From an uncultured Clostridia bacterium (GTDB lineage: Bacteria > Bacillota > Clostridia > TANB77 > CAG-508): a stretch of 10,848 bases of DNA. This document shows, piece after piece, positions 1 through 6,295 of this stretch. Within the stretch, counting starts at the first letter, position 1. Every line of letters begins with the position of its first letter. Location: contig CAKPDO010000045.1 of assembly GCA_934148985.1 (NCBI GenBank), forward strand, positions 1 to 10,848. The letters are read 5' to 3'. Below the pieces are notes generated by a model. It was given only the letters and a program-made list of their open reading frames with translations. It was not told the origin of the DNA and ran no database searches. A program made the translations under genes and the position numbers.

Positions 1-518
1 CTTGATATTTCGTCCATTAATAAAGAAAAATTATTGGTTTCTTTTATTTCTGTTGAGTAAAATTCACCTGTTGATATGTCACTTACTGCTATTCCAAAAT
101 ATAAGCCTGCTTTACATATACTCATTATATAGTTATTTTTTCTTTCTTCTAGCATATTAGATTCTACAACTGTTCCTGGTGTTACAACTTTTATTACACC
201 CCTTTTTACTATTCCCTTTGTCGTTTTTGGGTCTTCTAACTGCTCACATATCGCTACTTTATATCCTTTCGAAACTAATCTTGCTATATAATTTTCTGCT
301 GCATGATATGGTATTCCTGCCATCGGTGCACGTTCTTCTAGTCCACAGTCTTTTCCTGTTAGAGTAATTTCTAGTTCTCTTGATACTAATATTGCATCAT
401 CAAAGAACATTTCATAAAAGTCTCCTAGTCTATAAAATAGTATACAATCATTGTATTGCTCTTTTGTTTCTAAATATTTTTGCATCATTGGTGAACATTT
501 TTCTTTATCTACTATCAT
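1..518 (-). CDS. mutS: DNA mismatch repair protein MutS (N-terminal 172 residues, runs off window)
   Basis: MutS binds mismatched or looped DNA and starts methyl-independent mismatch repair with MutL. Only the N-terminal mismatch-recognition domain and the start of the connector are visible; a full MutS is about 850-900 residues. The protein opens with a typical SPMMQKYLETKEQY segment. It then has LGDFYEMFFDDA, in which F34 and E36 are the Phe-X-Glu residues that stack on and contact the mismatch. ERAPMAGIPYHA and VAICEQLEDP, also standard for the family, follow. The ATG at 518-516 has a good AGAAGGAG Shine-Dalgarno 11 nt upstream. It lies 68 nt after the HEPN gene with no hairpin terminator between them, so it is probably the third gene of the miaB operon. 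The miaB-then-mutS order is common in Firmicutes. The identification is very safe; the remainder lies beyond position 1. Confidence 0.96.
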   Translation of the reverse strand, partial: MIVDKEKCSPMMQKYLETKEQYNDCILFYRLGDFYEMFFDDAILVSRELEITLTGKDCGLEERAPMAGIPYHAAENYIARLVSKGYKVAICEQLEDPKTTKGIVKRGVIKVVTPGTVVESNMLEERKNNYIMSICKAGLYFGIAVSDISTGEFYSTEIKETNNFSLLMDEIS

Positions 519-586
519 TTTTGGTACTACTCCTTCTATATATTATCCTTTTTTCTAACTTTATAAATTTAATCGCATTTTTTACT

Positions 587-964
587 TTAAAGAGATTCTA
601 CCAATTTTTCAAACTCATGTATATACTCATTTTTTATTGCAACATATATTTGTCTTGAAATTTCTTCATCATACAAATGCGATAGTGAATTTCTTGCAAG
701 CATCATTTTTATCCATATTTCTCCATCCGAAATTAAATTATGTGCAAAACTTTCTTTAATTACTTCTCTTGGACTTCCAGTATTCATTGAAATTCCTAAA
801 TATTCTAAATAATCTTTTAAAGTTTTCCATGCAAGTTCAAATGTAAATTCATATCTATGTAAAACTCCATCAATTACAATATCTGTTTCATCTTGTTCTA
901 ATGCTTCTTTTAATCTTTTTGTAGCATTAATCAGGTCTTGCTTTCTTTCTATAAATCTTTTCAA
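587..964 (-). CDS. HEPN-fold HI0074-family nucleotidyltransferase partner; putative HEPN ribonuclease toxin
   Basis: This 125-residue helical protein fits the HI0074 / NTase substrate-binding family (PF08780). Its hallmarks are YEFTFELAWKTLKDYL near residues 38-52, SPREVIKESF near 64-73, and R91-N-S-L-S-H96-L-Y98. The last is an intact RX4HXY motif, the active site of HEPN ribonuclease toxins. In the studied Shewanella MntA-HepT pair the tyrosine of this motif is AMPylated by the MNT antitoxin, which silences the toxin; Y98 is the equivalent position. The start is TTG at 964-962, one base after the TAA of the MiaB-MNT gene. An SD-like GAGGGAGTGGAG lies inside the end of that gene, so translation is probably coupled. 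No ATG start is possible without losing the first half of the protein. Family assignment is strong. Toxicity is inferred, since HI0074-type proteins are often labelled only as substrate-binding subunits. Confidence 0.87.
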   Translation of the reverse strand: MKRFIERKQDLINATKRLKEALEQDETDIVIDGVLHRYEFTFELAWKTLKDYLEYLGISMNTGSPREVIKESFAHNLISDGEIWIKMMLARNSLSHLYDEEISRQIYVAIKNEYIHEFEKLVESL

Positions 965-965
965 T

Positions 966-1253
966 TTATATCTCCACTCCCTCTTTTTTTATTTCGTCCA
1001 AAAATTGTTTTTTAGTCATACTATTCACAAAAACTAAATCTATTTTGTATATAATATTCAACATATCGAAGCTATTTTTTATTTTATATTCATCCTCTTT
1101 AGTAACATCTCCAAAAACTGCTATATCAATATCAGATGTATTTTTATATGTATTTTTTGCTCTTGAACCAAATATTTTAAATTTATAATTAGGATTTTCT
1201 CTCGCTATTGCTTTTAATTCATCTAATACATCATTTTTCAACCCAAAATTAAT
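966..1253 (-). other. MNT (HI0073/MntA-like) domain within the miaB reading frame
   Basis: Codons 477-571 of the fusion encode what would be a full-sized free-standing MNT. It starts INFGLKNDVLDELKAIA, then has the KIFGSRAKNTYKNTSDIDIA core and the later KIDLVF strand with the third Asp. Free-standing relatives often begin MNFGL, so the isoleucine (ATT, 1253-1251) sits where the initiator Met is expected. In known pairs the MNT adds AMP (or another NMP) to its HEPN partner and acts as the antitoxin. The partner gene is immediately downstream. The TTG at 1241-1239, five codons after the ATT, is another conceivable internal start but has no well-placed SD. Confidence 0.82.
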
Positions 1254-2681
1254 TCTTTCTCCCTTAAAATACCACATATGGTCTTCCGTAATTTTTACAT
1301 TTTGAATAGTATTAATTAAATCTTCAGTTCCCTCAAAAACCACTATTTTGCTAGCTTCAGTTCTACCTGTAAGCATTTTATCGTTATTTTTACTTGGTCC
1401 TTCAACTAAAACCTTTTGAACTGTTCCTAAATACCCCTTATTATTTTCCGCAATTTGACTTTCAACCAATTCTTTTAATCTATTAAATCTTTCATGTTTT
1501 ATATTCTCTGGAACTTGGTTTTGCATTTTATCTCCAGGAGTTCCTACTCTTCTTGAATATATAAACATAAATACTTGTTCAAATCCAACTTTTCTTACTA
1601 CATCCAAAGTATCTTCAAAATCTTCTTCAGTTTCACCCGCAAAACCAACTATTATATCTGTTGAAAATTTTATATTTGGTATTTTATTTTTCATTTTTTC
1701 TACTAAGCTCAAATATTGTTCTTTAGTATATTTCCTATTCATTACTTTTAACATTCTAGTGCTTCCAGATTGAAGTGGTAAATGTACAAATTTGCATACT
1801 TTGTCACATTCAGCAATTGCTTCTATTACATCATCTGTGAAGTCTTTTGGATGTGGCGAAATAAATCTTATTCTTTCTATTCCATCTATTTTATTTATCT
1901 CTCTAAGTAATTTGGCAAATGAGTCTATCTCTTTGTAATCCCCATCTTCATCTACTAATTTTCCTTGTTTTATCGCTTCCATTTCAGAACGTAAATATGA
2001 ATTTACATTTTGTCCAAGTAGCATTATTTCTTTATATCCTTGACTTACTAATTCTTTTACTTCTTTTATTATGTCTTTTGGCTTTCTACTTCTTTCTCTT
2101 CCTCTTACATATGGCACTATGCAATAACTACAAAAGTTATTACATCCATACATTATTGTAACAGACCCTTGTGTTTTGCTATCTCTTTTTATTGGTAAAT
2201 CCTCATAAACACTACCATCTACATTTTGTACATCTTGCACTCTTTTTTGATTTTCTAACACAGAACATATATCTTCTGGTAATTTGTGTAATGTATGTGT
2301 TCCAAATATTATATCAACATAATGAAATGATTTTTTTATTTTTTCTAAAATATGTTCTTCCTGCATCATACATCCGCCAATTGCTATAATTAGATTATTT
2401 TTCTCTTTTAAATTTTTTAGTTCTCCTACTTTTCCAAATAATCTTTCTTCTGCGTTTTCTCTTACACAACATGTATTAAATATTGCAAGATTTGTTTCTT
2501 CTATGTTTTCCGTTTTTGTATAGCCCATTTGTTCTAGCATTCCACAGATTTTTTCAGAGTCATTTTCGTTTAATTGACATCCCATTGTTAGAATTGTATA
2601 TTTTAAATTTTGGTCTTTTATTATATTTTTTACTTTTTCCATATATTGTTTTTGTTTTTCTATTTCTTGGTTTGTGTTCAT
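966..2681 (-). CDS. miaB: MiaB tRNA methylthiotransferase fused to a C-terminal MNT nucleotidyltransferase domain
   Basis: Residues 1 to about 475 are a complete MiaB, the radical-SAM enzyme that adds 2-methylthio to i6A37 of tRNAs reading UNN codons. The N-terminal cluster cysteines are C35, C71 and C104. The radical-SAM CX3CX2C is C180, C184 and C187. LGQNVNSY, HLPLQSGS and STDIIVGFAGE are present, and a TRAM RNA-binding domain spans about 415-475. MiaB proteins normally stop near here, at about 440-480 residues. This one continues in frame with a 95-residue minimal nucleotidyltransferase (477-571): GS at 505-506, ten residues, then D517-I-D519 (GSX10DXD), and a third acidic residue D548, so the catalytic triad is intact. 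A stretch near residues 230-254 looks longer than in most MiaB proteins. The ATG at 2681 has GAAAGGA upstream. The stop is one base from the HEPN start. Both domains are safe; the fusion is read directly and has no frameshift. Confidence 0.94.
   Translation of the reverse strand: MNTNQEIEKQKQYMEKVKNIIKDQNLKYTILTMGCQLNENDSEKICGMLEQMGYTKTENIEETNLAIFNTCCVRENAEERLFGKVGELKNLKEKNNLIIAIGGCMMQEEHILEKIKKSFHYVDIIFGTHTLHKLPEDICSVLENQKRVQDVQNVDGSVYEDLPIKRDSKTQGSVTIMYGCNNFCSYCIVPYVRGRERSRKPKDIIKEVKELVSQGYKEIMLLGQNVNSYLRSEMEAIKQGKLVDEDGDYKEIDSFAKLLREINKIDGIERIRFISPHPKDFTDDVIEAIAECDKVCKFVHLPLQSGSTRMLKVMNRKYTKEQYLSLVEKMKNKIPNIKFSTDIIVGFAGETEEDFEDTLDVVRKVGFEQVFMFIYSRRVGTPGDKMQNQVPENIKHERFNRLKELVESQIAENNKGYLGTVQKVLVEGPSKNNDKMLTGRTEASKIVVFEGTEDLINTIQNVKITEDHMWYFKGERINFGLKNDVLDELKAIARENPNYKFKIFGSRAKNTYKNTSDIDIAVFGDVTKEDEYKIKNSFDMLNIIYKIDLVFVNSMTKKQFLDEIKKEGVEI
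1254..1265 (-). promoter_or_regulatory. SD-like site at the MiaB/MNT junction (possible relic ribosome binding site)
   Basis: On the minus strand AAGGGAG (1265-1259) is followed by a 5-nt spacer and ATT (1253-1251), exactly where a separate MNT gene would start. The preceding codon AGA is one base change from TGA. This suggests two adjacent genes merged by loss of a MiaB stop codon and an MNT start codon. ATT is a rare but real start codon (infC uses it), so a little free MNT may still be made. This is inference from position; the spacing and motif are directly visible. Confidence 0.4.
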
Positions 2682-2711
2682 TTTGTTTTTCCTTTCTTTT
2701 CGCTCTTTTCG

Positions 2712-2741
2712 TTTATAAAGTATAACATATTTCGGTGTAAA
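2712..2741 (-). promoter_or_regulatory. Probable sigma-A promoter of the miaB-HEPN-mutS operon
   Basis: On the minus strand TTTACA (2741-2736) and TATAAA (2717-2712) are separated by 18 bp, each five of six to consensus. They lie about 30 bp upstream of the miaB start codon and downstream of the yoeB terminator, as expected for an independent operon promoter. TATACT, overlapping just upstream, is an alternative -10 but lacks a good -35. Confidence 0.5.
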
Positions 2742-2781
2742 AATCTACATTATAATTGTAAATATTTTTATATTTTGAGAT

Positions 2782-2812
2782 AAAAAAATCGCTATAATAT
2801 AGCGATTTTTTT
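2782..2812 (-). terminator. Intrinsic terminator after yoeB
   Basis: A perfect 14-bp inverted repeat (2782-2795 and 2799-2812) with core ATCGCTAT/ATAGCGAT has a 3-nt loop and ends in a run of seven T on the minus strand. It begins at the yoeB stop codon, so the TA transcript should end right after the toxin gene. The plus strand also carries a seven-T run after the stem, so it could work both ways, but no plus-strand gene faces it. Confidence 0.85.
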
Positions 2813-3071
2813 AATCCTCATAATGTCCATTACAAGATAAAATTATTAAGTTCTTATTCTCATCAAAATTATATACTAGCCTATGCTCTTTAGTTATTCT
2901 TCTACTCCATGCTTTTCTATATTTCAAAGGTTCCGGCTTTCCCATTCCTTTGCTTAGTCCATTTCTATTAATATCTTTTATTAATTCATTTATTTTTTTG
3001 ACCATTGTTTTATCTTTCAATTGCCAGTCTGTATAGTCTTCCCAAGCTTTTTCAGAAAATATATTATTCAT
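2811..3071 (-). CDS. yoeB: YoeB toxin, ribosome-dependent mRNA endonuclease (RelE superfamily)
   Basis: This 86-residue protein closely follows the YoeB pattern: a WEDY-WQ N terminus, VKKINELIKDI, GKPEPLKY, AWSRRITKEHRLVY, and a C-terminal SCNGHY. Known YoeB proteins are about 84-89 residues and cleave mRNA in the ribosomal A site during translation. The catalytic positions are present as E47, R64 in EHR, H83 and Y84, so the toxin looks active. Two residues (ED) follow the terminal HY; many YoeB end at Y, with unknown effect. The ATG at 3071-3069 overlaps the end of yefM by 8 nt in another frame, a standard coupling that keeps antitoxin synthesis ahead of toxin. A strong terminator follows directly. 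Confidence 0.95.
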   Translation of the reverse strand: MNNIFSEKAWEDYTDWQLKDKTMVKKINELIKDINRNGLSKGMGKPEPLKYRKAWSRRITKEHRLVYNFDENKNLIILSCNGHYED

Positions 3072-3327
3072 CTTCCATCGCCTCTAATTCGTCCATTGTT
3101 TTAATAACAACTTTTCCCTCTTCTATTTGTTTTATTGATTTATCTATTTTGTTTAAATATTCTACATTTTTAGCAATTTTCACAAGCTCATTATATTGTT
3201 CAAGACTCATTAAAACAACATTTTTTTCATCTTTTCTTGTTACTATTACAGTTTCATTATCATCAGTAGCTTTATCACAATAATCTTTTAATTTACTTCT
3301 AATCGTTGAATAATTAACCGCTAACAT
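3064..3327 (-). CDS. yefM: YefM antitoxin (Phd/YefM family)
   Basis: This is the antitoxin and autorepressor of the yoeB pair. Its N-terminal half is the Phd/YefM DNA-binding and dimer domain, with NYSTIRSKLKDYCDKA, ETVIVTRKDEKNVVLMSLEQYNEL. The C-terminal acidic tail, IKQIEEGKVVIKTMDELEAMEDE, is the part that wraps and blocks YoeB in relatives. The ATG at 3327-3325 is chosen (87 residues) because AGAAAGG lies 11 nt upstream of it; the in-frame GTG at 3336 would have that SD only 2 nt away. The gene sits under its own promoter with GTAC operator boxes and overlaps yoeB by 8 nt. Confidence 0.93.
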   Translation of the reverse strand: MLAVNYSTIRSKLKDYCDKATDDNETVIVTRKDEKNVVLMSLEQYNELVKIAKNVEYLNKIDKSIKQIEEGKVVIKTMDELEAMEDE

Positions 3328-3346
3328 ATTAATCACGACCTTTCTT

Positions 3347-3374
3347 GTACTATTTTTTGTACTTTTTATTGTAC
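3347..3374 (-). promoter_or_regulatory. Three-box GTAC operator for YefM/YoeB autoregulation
   Basis: Three GTAC cores lie at 3347-3350, 3359-3362 and 3371-3374, exactly 12 bp apart and in the same orientation (GTACAA on the minus strand). In E. coli the YefM-YoeB complex binds two TGTACA-centred palindromes with 12 bp between centres, so the spacing matches the known operator geometry. This locus has a third box. The outermost box overlaps the promoter -10, which would allow direct repression. Confidence 0.7.
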
Positions 3375-3396
3375 CATATTATCTTATGTAAATCAA
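3368..3396 (-). promoter_or_regulatory. Promoter of yefM-yoeB
   Basis: On the minus strand TTGATT (3396-3391) and TACAAT (3373-3368) are separated by exactly 17 bp. The -35 starts 18 bp after the stop codon of the upstream HAD gene, and the -10 shares bases with the first GTAC operator box. The position, about 40 bp upstream of the yefM start, is right for the TA operon. Confidence 0.7.
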
Positions 3397-3413
3397 TACT
3401 TTTTGCTTATTCT

Positions 3414-4070
3414 TCAAAAAATTTTTTTCAATTCATCCAATTCTTGTATAACACAAATTCCATCTAATTCGTTCTTATATTCTTCTTTTTTGTTTTTCAC
3501 ATCTCTCCATATAACTTTTTCAATTCCTGTATTTAGAGCTCCTTTTATATCTAAATTAAAATTATCTCCAACCATTGCAACCTGATTCATTTTATATGGT
3601 CCAGCTGCTTCAATAAAACTTTCTTTGAATGGTTTAGCATGCTTTTCTGCCCCATAAAAATATGAAAAAAATTTTAATATTCCAACATTCTCAAGCCTTT
3701 TTATTTGACTTTCAAGGAACCAATTTGTAAGAATTACTAGTTCATACTTTTTGGATAAATATTCTAGTGTTTCATAATCCTTTTTTGAATACACATCAGG
3801 TACTCTACTTCCTAATTTTTCTAACCATATATTTAAAAAGTTATAAGGTAAATTTATATCCAATTTTTGATTTATATAATCAATTACTTCATTTCTGTCA
3901 AATTTTTTCTTTCCCACTTCATAATCTGATTCTATTTCATTTATTCTATGATATAAGTTTTCTGTTTTTGGATAATTTATTTCTACTAAAGCTTCATCTG
4001 CTGCTTTTTCATATTCGTCTTTCCACATTATTAATGTATTATCTAAATCAAATATTATTCTTTTTATCAT
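3414..4070 (-). CDS. HAD-superfamily hydrolase (phosphatase-like)
   Basis: This 218-residue protein has all HAD motifs. Motif I is FDLDNTL with nucleophile D8 and acid/base D10. Motif II is VILTNW with T115. Motif III is the lysine in HAKPFKESF (K146). Motif IV is VGDNFNLDIKGA with D169 and D174. A helical C1-type cap sits between motifs I and II. Motif I and cap placement resemble YjjG/PhnX-like small-metabolite phosphatases, but the substrate cannot be told. The ATG at 4070 is chosen over the in-frame GTG at 4082 because GGAGG lies 5 nt before it. It is 21 nt downstream of the NagZ gene and probably the last gene of that operon. No clear hairpin terminator follows; the yefM promoter begins at once. 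Confidence 0.88.
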   Translation of the reverse strand: MIKRIIFDLDNTLIMWKDEYEKAADEALVEINYPKTENLYHRINEIESDYEVGKKKFDRNEVIDYINQKLDINLPYNFLNIWLEKLGSRVPDVYSKKDYETLEYLSKKYELVILTNWFLESQIKRLENVGILKFFSYFYGAEKHAKPFKESFIEAAGPYKMNQVAMVGDNFNLDIKGALNTGIEKVIWRDVKNKKEEYKNELDGICVIQELDELKKIF

Positions 4071-4091
4071 TTTGACCTCCACAAATCAAAT

Positions 4092-5186
4092 TCAATTAAG
4101 ACATATCTTCCTAATTTCACTTATTTCCTCATTAATTTTCTCAAAATCTATTTTTCCATCAAAATTACAATCATCATTAATTTGATATTTTTCTTTAATT
4201 TTTATTATTCTCCTGACACTTGCATTTATTCTATATTTATTCAAAATTCCACTTTTATACAATTCATAAATTTTTAAAATTGCATTTTCTTCATTTTTTT
4301 CATTAAATCTCATTATGGTTATATCATTTCCTGCTTCAATAGATTTTGCTAGTGCATTTGATGAACCATATCTATACTTAATAGCCTTCATTTTTAAATC
4401 ATCTGATACTACAAGGCCTCTATAATGATATTTCTTTCTCAAATATTTAGTTATAAACTTTCTAGACATCGAACATGGATTTTTATCGAAAATTCCTCTT
4501 ATTTTTAAATGACCAATCAAAATAGCATCAATCCCATTCTCTATTGCCTTTTCAAAAGGTACCATATCCTCATTTTCTAAAGTCTTCATACTTAGTTTTA
4601 TTCGTGGCATCATAAAATGTGAATCTCCTTTTGTCGCACCATGACCAGGAAAATGTTTTGCAACTGCAATTATATTTTTAGATTTGTATTCATTTATTTG
4701 AATTACTCCATATTCACTTACTTTTTCAATATTTTTTCCAAAGCTTCTATCTCCAATTGCTTTTGTATCAAACCTTTTTAAGTCAAGAACAGGCGCAAAA
4801 TTCATATTAAATCCAGAAACTTTTAAGATTTCCCCCATTATATCTGCGGCCTTTTTTATTCCTGTTTTACCCATTTTTTCTGAAATCAAATTAGCTGCTG
4901 GCAAATTTAAAAATTCCTTTGGCATACGATTAACTCGTCCACCCTCTTGGTCTATTGAAATAAACAGTGGAATTTTATTTTCGCTATTTAATTTTTTTAA
5001 TTCTTTAATTAAACATACCATTTCATCGTAATTTTTAAAATTTTTTCTATAGAGTATTACTCCTCCAATTTTATATTTCAAAATTAATTTTTTTGTTCTC
5101 CCAGTTATTTTGTTTCCTTCAATTCCTACTATTATCATTTGTCCAATTTTTTCTTCTAAGCTTAAGTTATCAATTTTTAATTCCAT
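4092..5186 (-). CDS. nagZ: Glycoside hydrolase family 3 beta-N-acetylhexosaminidase (NagZ type)
   Basis: The protein has 364 residues, near the usual length for single-domain NagZ. NagZ removes N-acetylglucosamine from muropeptides during cell-wall recycling. Visible signatures are the substrate-pocket IDQEGGRVNRM (78-88), FAPVLDL (130-136), GDRSFG (145-150) and the family-defining KHFPGHG (177-183). D188-S-H190 forms the Asp-His acid/base dyad special to NagZ. SDDL with nucleophile D262 follows. No signal peptide is seen, so it is likely cytoplasmic, although many Gram-positive relatives are exported. The ATG at 5186 has AAAGGA 5 nt upstream and overlaps the previous gene by 10 nt, so translation is coupled. 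The C-terminal 60 residues (basic, then acidic) are less typical. Family certain; physiological substrate inferred. Confidence 0.93.
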   Translation of the reverse strand: MELKIDNLSLEEKIGQMIIVGIEGNKITGRTKKLILKYKIGGVILYRKNFKNYDEMVCLIKELKKLNSENKIPLFISIDQEGGRVNRMPKEFLNLPAANLISEKMGKTGIKKAADIMGEILKVSGFNMNFAPVLDLKRFDTKAIGDRSFGKNIEKVSEYGVIQINEYKSKNIIAVAKHFPGHGATKGDSHFMMPRIKLSMKTLENEDMVPFEKAIENGIDAILIGHLKIRGIFDKNPCSMSRKFITKYLRKKYHYRGLVVSDDLKMKAIKYRYGSSNALAKSIEAGNDITIMRFNEKNEENAILKIYELYKSGILNKYRINASVRRIIKIKEKYQINDDCNFDGKIDFEKINEEISEIRKICLN

Positions 5187-6286
5187 ATTTTTCCTTTATC
5201 TCCAATATATTGTGTAGCAATTCTATTTTCTGGCTTTACATCAAACAAGTACAAAACTATTAAAAATATCCATTCAAGTGGTTTCATAATGATATATGTA
5301 ATATCAGCTTGTACCGCATTATTTATGTGTTTTGAAAGTGGATAACCATATTTATCATAAATATATCTCACAAAATGATGAAATCTTGGTGTTCTTTCTT
5401 TTATCAAATCTTCAAAAGCATTCGCAATGCATAATTGTCTATTTACCACAATCTTTTCGCCTCGTCTAATTCCCATTCTTATGGGCTTTACTAATTTTTT
5501 GTGTCCTCTTAAAGAAACTGTACACAAATAATGTCCATCATATGTAACAGGTGGTGGTGATATCTTTGTTGATAATGTCCAATCACTTGTTTCTAGAAAC
5601 GCCTTTATTGCTTCATCTGGTCTTTGTCCAAATAATACTAATATTGAAATTAATAAAGCCATAAGTGGCACAGAAAGCACAATTGCTAAAACTGGCCAGT
5701 TATCTGTATTATAAACTAATTCACTACATTTATTTAAAAATTTATTTTTGTATTCTTTTTGTTTTAAATTTTGTTCCTTATATTTTTGTGTAATTTCAAT
5801 TTGAGCTCTCAAACTACATAATATATAATTTATTGGAAATATCATAAAAAAAGGTATTTCTATAATATTTACATTTTTGCTTATTTGAATAATAAACATT
5901 ACCATATATATTGAACAAATTACCGTTCCAGACATCGCTATTACAGCTGCCAATGGAGGCAAATTTAATTTTCTTTTTCGTATCAAAATATATGATACTA
6001 GTCCTAAAACAAATATTCCTATAAATGTTGGCATACTCCATGAAGCTATTGGACTATGAACTTCTATTTCCAATCCTCCAAGTCTTAAGCTTTCTTGATA
6101 GTCTTTAAAATCCTGAAAAACATACCAAACTGCCGTTAAAAGCATTCCAAGAATAAATGTAACACTGTCAATAAAGTTTTCTTTTATTTTTTTCTTTTTA
6201 AACAAATTTATTATGTTAAATATTGTCAAAAGCACTGGAGTAACAACACATATAAATAATGCTACTATAGCTATTAATGTACTCAT
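5177..6286 (-). CDS. Multi-pass membrane protein, DUF6688-like
   Basis: This 369-residue protein has about six hydrophobic segments (roughly 3-25, 41-57, 86-102, 110-133, 141-158 and 198-220), then a soluble C-terminal region. A conserved-looking block there includes GHYLCTVSLRGHKKLVKPIR, VNRQLCIANAFEDLI, PRFHHFVRYIYDKYGYPLSKHI and a final hydrophobic PLEWIFLIVLYLF stretch. From memory this block fits the DUF6688 family, whose function is not known to me; no enzyme motif is evident. The ATG has a near-perfect AAGGAGG 4 nt upstream, and that SD begins in the stop codon of the preceding gene. The 3' end overlaps nagZ by 10 nt. The tight packing suggests a shared envelope-related task, but that is only context. 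Confidence 0.75.
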   Translation of the reverse strand: MSTLIAIVALFICVVTPVLLTIFNIINLFKKKKIKENFIDSVTFILGMLLTAVWYVFQDFKDYQESLRLGGLEIEVHSPIASWSMPTFIGIFVLGLVSYILIRKRKLNLPPLAAVIAMSGTVICSIYMVMFIIQISKNVNIIEIPFFMIFPINYILCSLRAQIEITQKYKEQNLKQKEYKNKFLNKCSELVYNTDNWPVLAIVLSVPLMALLISILVLFGQRPDEAIKAFLETSDWTLSTKISPPPVTYDGHYLCTVSLRGHKKLVKPIRMGIRRGEKIVVNRQLCIANAFEDLIKERTPRFHHFVRYIYDKYGYPLSKHINNAVQADITYIIMKPLEWIFLIVLYLFDVKPENRIATQYIGDKGKIWN

Positions 6287-6295
6287 TTTTCCTCC

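Noticed and set aside
519..586. Separate promoter or terminator between the HEPN gene and mutS
   Set aside because: No hairpin and no paired -35/-10 boxes are visible in this 68-nt gap; only the mutS Shine-Dalgarno is clear.
966..2681. MiaB-MNT fusion as a frameshift artefact
   Set aside because: Both domains are in the same continuous frame with no gap or slippery run at the joint, and codon use is alike. A base-substitution error at a stop codon cannot be fully excluded from one sequence.
1919..2725. Plus-strand open frames within miaB and similar Leu/Phe-rich frames elsewhere
   Set aside because: They are antisense shadows of AT-rich minus-strand genes, with Leu/Phe/Ser-biased products, no family motifs and no ribosome sites. 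The same holds for 179-658, 3005-3283, 7183-7622 and 9963-10664.
5814..6041. 75-residue minus-strand frame inside the DUF6688-like gene
   Set aside because: It is a second frame within a well-supported membrane-protein gene with a strong SD, and has no recognisable product.
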